From the NCBI GenBank assembly GCA_900542475.1, contig UQNO01000055.1, forward strand, positions 1-10,284: 10,284 nt of DNA, given 5' to 3'. Positions 8,001 to 10,284 of this stretch are shown piece by piece. The stretch comes from an uncultured Bacteroidota bacterium. Lineage in GTDB: Bacteria > Bacteroidota > Bacteroidia > Bacteroidales > F082. Numbering within the stretch: the stretch's first letter is position 1; the number at the start of each line of letters is the position of its first letter. Below the pieces are notes generated by a model. It worked only from the letters and a program-made list of their open reading frames with translations. It searched no databases and was not told the DNA's origin. A program made the position numbers and the translations under genes.

Positions 8001-8157
8001 CGGCGCCGGCGCTGTCGGTAATAAATCGTTGTCAATAGCTGTGGTGGGCGGTATGACAATAGGTATCATCGCCATTTTGTTCGTCACACCGGCGTTATAT
8101 ATGGTGTTCCAGAAGATTCACGAACGAGTGACACCTGACAATGATGATGTTGAATAA
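4999..8157 (+). CDS. RND multidrug efflux transporter, HAE1 family (AcrB/MexB type)
   Basis: Inner-membrane proton/drug antiporter, 1052 residues, normal for hydrophobe/amphiphile efflux (HAE1) pumps. It starts with the N-terminal transmembrane helix (about 14-36) followed by LPIEQYPNIAPPEV, a hallmark of the family. The large periplasmic loops are about 37-340 and 565-870, with two helix bundles at about 340-500 and 875-1040. Proton-relay residues are present: Asp408 and Asp409 in GTVVDDAIVVVEEV, Lys949 in GLVAKTAILI, and the RLRPILMT arginine segment (979-985). The motif GYGTGSMMELNLQDR (about 676-690) matches the drug-binding porter region. Translation starts at the overlapping ATG at 4999; a second ATG at 5005 is an equally possible start, two residues shorter. 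It sits between its adaptor and outer-membrane channel genes. Substrates cannot be predicted from sequence alone. No truncation or frameshift was seen. Confidence 0.98.
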   Translation: MTMENIKKQKYFVKHWVTALAITVLICLLGIVGIFSLPIEQYPNIAPPEVIIQATYSGADANSVMKSVIMPLEEQINGVEDMMYISSTARSNGTAEIDVYFKQGTDADQATVNVQNRVNQALGLLPSNVTTQGVTVTKSVNSILQILGLESTDDKFDQKFITNFLDINVIPAISRVTGVGRTQLIGDKYGVRIWIKPDVLGMYGITPVEIINAINEQNFVSPVGRIESTINKIDIEFHGLLDDMAQFEDIIVRANAEGDIVRLKDVAEVELGTKSYDFRSNIDGHPGTLFIINQSPGANATQVNAEINKVLEEIEKTLPAGLEFKRLETSDDFLFASMHSVVETLIIAIILVILIVYIFLQDLKATLVPTVSIIVSLIGTFAIVKAMGFSLNLLTLFALVLAIGTVVDDAIVVVEEVMAKMETGKYKSAASATTSALNEVTAAVISTTCVFMAVFIPVTFMSGTSGTFFKQFGTIMAGSVGISCISALTICPALCAILFKPKNENGKRRKGINYYVKKGYDAAYNTLLDKYIRGVSRFIKRPVFAWILLLAFSGGMVWLMKTAQQDLIPQEDQGFLLVDVTLAPGTYLNETQDAVEKLEAFVRTLDDTELVAAMTGFSMMNGGAGTNYATMMVRLKNWEERKFYSIATTQKQIYMWSMVNMPEADVTPYQMPQIPGYGTGSMMELNLQDRSGTGDDETFYSLALEFTEKLRNRPEVSTAIAAYSPDYPKYKLEVDMVACKRKGVSPKTVVQTIGTNLAGTYIGNYIQYGKVYQVLVEAGDQYRMEQSTLNNIFVQVGDEMTPVSEFVTLTSTLGSTQERRFNLYTCYNMNVMPASGYTSSHVRTAIDELMAEVFPDGYGYEFGGMAREEAETAQSNDTLIIYAIAVLLVYLILSCLYNSLFIPFAVLLSIPFGIFGAYLAIRPLESLMGVGVNVYVQTGVIMLMGLVAKTAILITEFAVQKRQEGLSIYDAAVGACRDRLRPILMTVSTMIIGMIPLVVEGGAGAVGNKSLSIAVVGGMTIGIIAILFVTPALYMVFQKIHERVTPDNDDVE

Positions 8158-8176
8158 CTAATAAATAACGACAACT

Positions 8177-9526
8177 ATGAAAAGGTATATAATTGTTATA
8201 TTGGTCGGAATGCTGCTTTTGAACAGCTGTTCCCTTTACAAGAAATACGAGTCGGAAGCCACAGTCCGGGATAATATTATTGGCGATGTCGCCGACACAC
8301 AAGATTCCACATCTATCGGCGATTTGAACTGGCGAGATATCTTCATCGACCCTTTGCTCCAGCAGCTCATCGACACCGCATTAGCCAACAACACCAATAT
8401 GCGGACCATGCAGCTCACCATTGAGCAGGCTCAAAATCAGTTGAAAGCAGCCAAATGGGGCTATGCTCCCACATTTGCCTTTGCACCTCAAGCCACAGCA
8501 TCATACCAAGGCGGCAATAACAGCAACAGCATTTTGATACCTGCTACGGCAAGCTGGCAGTTAAGTATTTTCGGTCAGACAAAAAATCAAATAAGGAAGG
8601 CCAGATCACAAGTCTCCTACTACGAGGATTACAGAAAGGCGGTACAAGTAAGTTTGGCAGCCAACGTGGCCAACATCTATTATTCGTTGGTGATACTTGA
8701 CCACGAGCTGGAACTCGCCGAGTATTTTGAGGGTTTGTATATGGAGTCTTACAACTCAACACAGGCCTTGTATCAAGCGGGAATCTACAAGAGTCCCGCC
8801 GTCTATCAGATGAAAGCATCTTTAGAGGAGGTGCGTATTAAGATTGTTGACCTGCGTAACAGTATTCTCATCACCGAGGCATCACTATGTCTGTTACTCG
8901 CCGAGCCGCCTCATCATATCGAACGCTCTGGTTTCAAAGATTTTCAGATGCCAGAACAGATTCATGTCGGTTTGCCGGCACGACTTCTCGACGCTCGTCC
9001 TGATGTCCGTATGGCGGAACGTAATATGGAAATCGCTTATTATGGCACACAGCAAGCCCGCCAGGCGTTTTATCCTTCAGTCAGCATCGACGCTTTAGTG
9101 GGTTATGGCGGCACTGTCGATGTTCTCGACTTCGTCGCGCAAGCCGTTGGCGAGGTCGTGCAACCTATCTTCCAAGGCGGACAGCTGAAGGCTCGTTTAA
9201 AAAATGCCAAGAAAGAGCAGGAAAAAGCCGAACTTGACTTCGTTCAGACTCTTTACAACGCAGGCAACGAGGTTTATAAACACATCAACAACTGCAAGAT
9301 GGCTAAAAAGAAAGCCGAACATATTGAAATTCGCGTGAATGCGCTTCAAGAGGCATATACAGCCACAACAGAATTGATGAAAAACGGTTCCACCACCTAT
9401 CTGGAAGTGCTCACGGCACAAGAATCGCTGCTCTCCGCAGAGTTCACAAGGGTGAAGAACCAATATGAGATGATTCAGGCACTCATCGACCTCTACTCTT
9501 CGTTAGGAGGATTTGATACAAAGTAA
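8177..9526 (+). CDS. Outer-membrane efflux channel lipoprotein (TolC superfamily, OprM/NodT type)
   Basis: Outer-membrane duct that completes the tripartite pump. The 449-residue protein has a lipoprotein signal (MKRYIIVILVGMLLLNSC, lipobox LNSC, Cys18) followed by SLYKKYE, typical of OprM/NodT-type channels. Two outer-membrane-efflux repeats are visible: the first about 50-245, starting with LNWRDIFIDPLLQQLIDTAL and containing long helices, and the second about 268-445 with the characteristic LLDARPDVRMAERN, then TQQARQAFYPSVSI, and PIFQGGQLKAR at about 330-340. Length is a little below the usual 460-480 residues, without an evident gap. It starts 19 bases after the pump stop in an A/T-rich spacer with no Shine-Dalgarno sequence. 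A strong hairpin terminator begins immediately after its TAA, marking the end of the cluster. Confidence 0.96.
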   Translation: MKRYIIVILVGMLLLNSCSLYKKYESEATVRDNIIGDVADTQDSTSIGDLNWRDIFIDPLLQQLIDTALANNTNMRTMQLTIEQAQNQLKAAKWGYAPTFAFAPQATASYQGGNNSNSILIPATASWQLSIFGQTKNQIRKARSQVSYYEDYRKAVQVSLAANVANIYYSLVILDHELELAEYFEGLYMESYNSTQALYQAGIYKSPAVYQMKASLEEVRIKIVDLRNSILITEASLCLLLAEPPHHIERSGFKDFQMPEQIHVGLPARLLDARPDVRMAERNMEIAYYGTQQARQAFYPSVSIDALVGYGGTVDVLDFVAQAVGEVVQPIFQGGQLKARLKNAKKEQEKAELDFVQTLYNAGNEVYKHINNCKMAKKKAEHIEIRVNALQEAYTATTELMKNGSTTYLEVLTAQESLLSAEFTRVKNQYEMIQALIDLYSSLGGFDTK

Positions 9527-9560
9527 AAAAATAGAGACGTTAAAGCGTCTCTATTTTTTT
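9527..9560. terminator. Strong bidirectional intrinsic terminator
   Basis: A near-symmetric hairpin lies directly after the channel gene's stop: the arm 9527-9539 (AAAAATAGAGACG) pairs perfectly with 9546-9558 (CGTCTCTATTTTT), 13 base pairs around a six-base loop, with further Ts to 9560. The A-run on one side and T-run on the other give a U-tract in both directions, so it can end the rightward efflux transcript and the leftward radical SAM transcript. The radical SAM stop codon (9540-9542) lies in the loop and its last codons form one stem arm. Confidence 0.9.
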
Positions 9561-10284
9561 ATACTGACACACCTGCAACTTGCCGTTGCCGTCCCTTAAA
9601 TGCATACCATTACCCTGACAGTAACGCCAAACCTTGCAGTGAGCGCATTCATCGGTTTTCATCCATTTACGGTCACGATACAGTTTAAATTCATTCTGCC
9701 AAACGTCCCAGAAACTATCGTGATAGATGTTTCCTTGATGATAGTCGCTGCGAATGCTCAAGCACCCGGAGATGGAGCCGTCGGCAAGTACTGACGCAAT
9801 ATTTATTCCGGCGCTGCACGAATAATAATGGTTACGCACTTCGCCTTCGTACTTGCCGAGAAAGCCGTCGCAACCATAGTCGGCGCGGATTTTACCATCG
9901 AGGCGGGTCCGCTTGATGAACTCAAGCATCTCAACAAATTGAGCGTCGCTTAATTGCAAATCAGGTTCGTTGGCAGCGCGTCCAAAAGGAAACACGGTAA
10001 ACAGCCGCCATCTGGTTATTCCCAGCGATATTAGAAAATCTCTAAAATCCGGCAGATACTTTATAGTTCTTTGATTAACACATGTTATCACGTCCCAGGT
10101 AAGGTCGGGCTGTCGTTTCATGGCATCAACTGCCATAAGCACGTTTTTGTAACTCGACGGGTTGCCTCGCATCCAGTTATGGTCTTCCTCGAAGCCGTCG
10201 AAGCTGACAGCTATGGATTTCAGTCCGTTTCCGACAAACTCGTCGAGTTTTTCAGGTGTCAGAAGCATTCCGTTTGTCACCATT
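9540..10284 (-). CDS. Radical SAM/SPASM domain protein, partial (N-terminus beyond window), possible rSAM/lipoprotein family
   Basis: C-terminal 247 residues of a radical SAM enzyme; the N-terminal part with the CX3CX2C cluster lies beyond the right edge. The Met at 10281-10283 is internal, since VTNGMLLTPEKL is a mid-barrel motif of such enzymes. Numbering from that Met, SFDG (27-30) belongs to the barrel, and the SPASM region has Cys156-X12-Gly169-X4-Cys174, then GNIYHDSFWDVW (about 184-195), Cys213-X2-Cys216-X5-Cys222 and Cys239, plus an extra Cys138. The canonical fourth cysteine of CX2CX5CX3C is Gly226 here (CQGNG). This ending, with GMHLRDGNGKL, recalls from memory the Bacteroidales TIGR04133 rSAM/lipoprotein enzymes. 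SPASM proteins usually bind auxiliary iron-sulfur clusters and often mature peptides or proteins. Substrate unknown. The 3' end is embedded in the terminator at 9527-9560. Confidence 0.9.
   Translation of the reverse strand, partial: MVTNGMLLTPEKLDEFVGNGLKSIAVSFDGFEEDHNWMRGNPSSYKNVLMAVDAMKRQPDLTWDVITCVNQRTIKYLPDFRDFLISLGITRWRLFTVFPFGRAANEPDLQLSDAQFVEMLEFIKRTRLDGKIRADYGCDGFLGKYEGEVRNHYYSCSAGINIASVLADGSISGCLSIRSDYHQGNIYHDSFWDVWQNEFKLYRDRKWMKTDECAHCKVWRYCQGNGMHLRDGNGKLQVCQYKKIETL

Overview
The window looks like ordinary chromosomal DNA from a member of the Bacteroidales (Bacteroidetes). Three things point there: promoter-like TAnnTTTG boxes ahead of several genes, A/T-rich leaders without clear Shine-Dalgarno sequences, and gene types typical of that order (a lipoprotein-anchored RND efflux set and a SPASM radical SAM protein resembling the Bacteroidales rSAM/lipoprotein family). 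The assignment is an inference; no rRNA or other marker is present.

Layout, left to right: (1) 77-934 (+), a peptidase S66 LD-carboxypeptidase whose C-terminus looks shortened. (2) 938-1024, a heptamer tandem array in the gap between two convergent genes, with an inverted copy of two units at 1040-1055. (3) 1056-2426 (-), radA, a branch-migration ATPase of recombinational repair. (4) 2622-2921 (-), a small three-cysteine protein resembling TIGR04076, apparently with its own promoter and terminator. (5) From a divergent promoter region at 2922-3085, a rightward cluster of four genes: a YdfG-like short-chain dehydrogenase (3086-3841), an RND periplasmic adaptor lipoprotein (3872-5002), an HAE1-type RND pump (4999-8157) and an outer-membrane channel lipoprotein (8177-9526). 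(6) A strong bidirectional terminator at 9527-9560. (7) 9540-10284 (-), the C-terminal part of a radical SAM/SPASM enzyme that runs off the right edge.

The three efflux genes form a complete tripartite drug-export machine (inner-membrane proton antiporter, periplasmic adaptor, outer-membrane duct). The dehydrogenase precedes them by only 30 bases with no visible terminator or new promoter, so the four are probably co-transcribed. No regulator gene for the pump is visible. The LD-carboxypeptidase (cell-wall recycling), RadA and the small cysteine protein appear to be independent units.

No intergenic gap exceeds 200 bases; I saw no tRNA, rRNA, CRISPR array, insertion sequence or phage gene. 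I do not see a clearly new multi-gene system. The items most worth a second look are the heptamer array with the shortened gene beside it, and the radical SAM protein that lacks one canonical SPASM cysteine and may have a lipoprotein partner outside the window.
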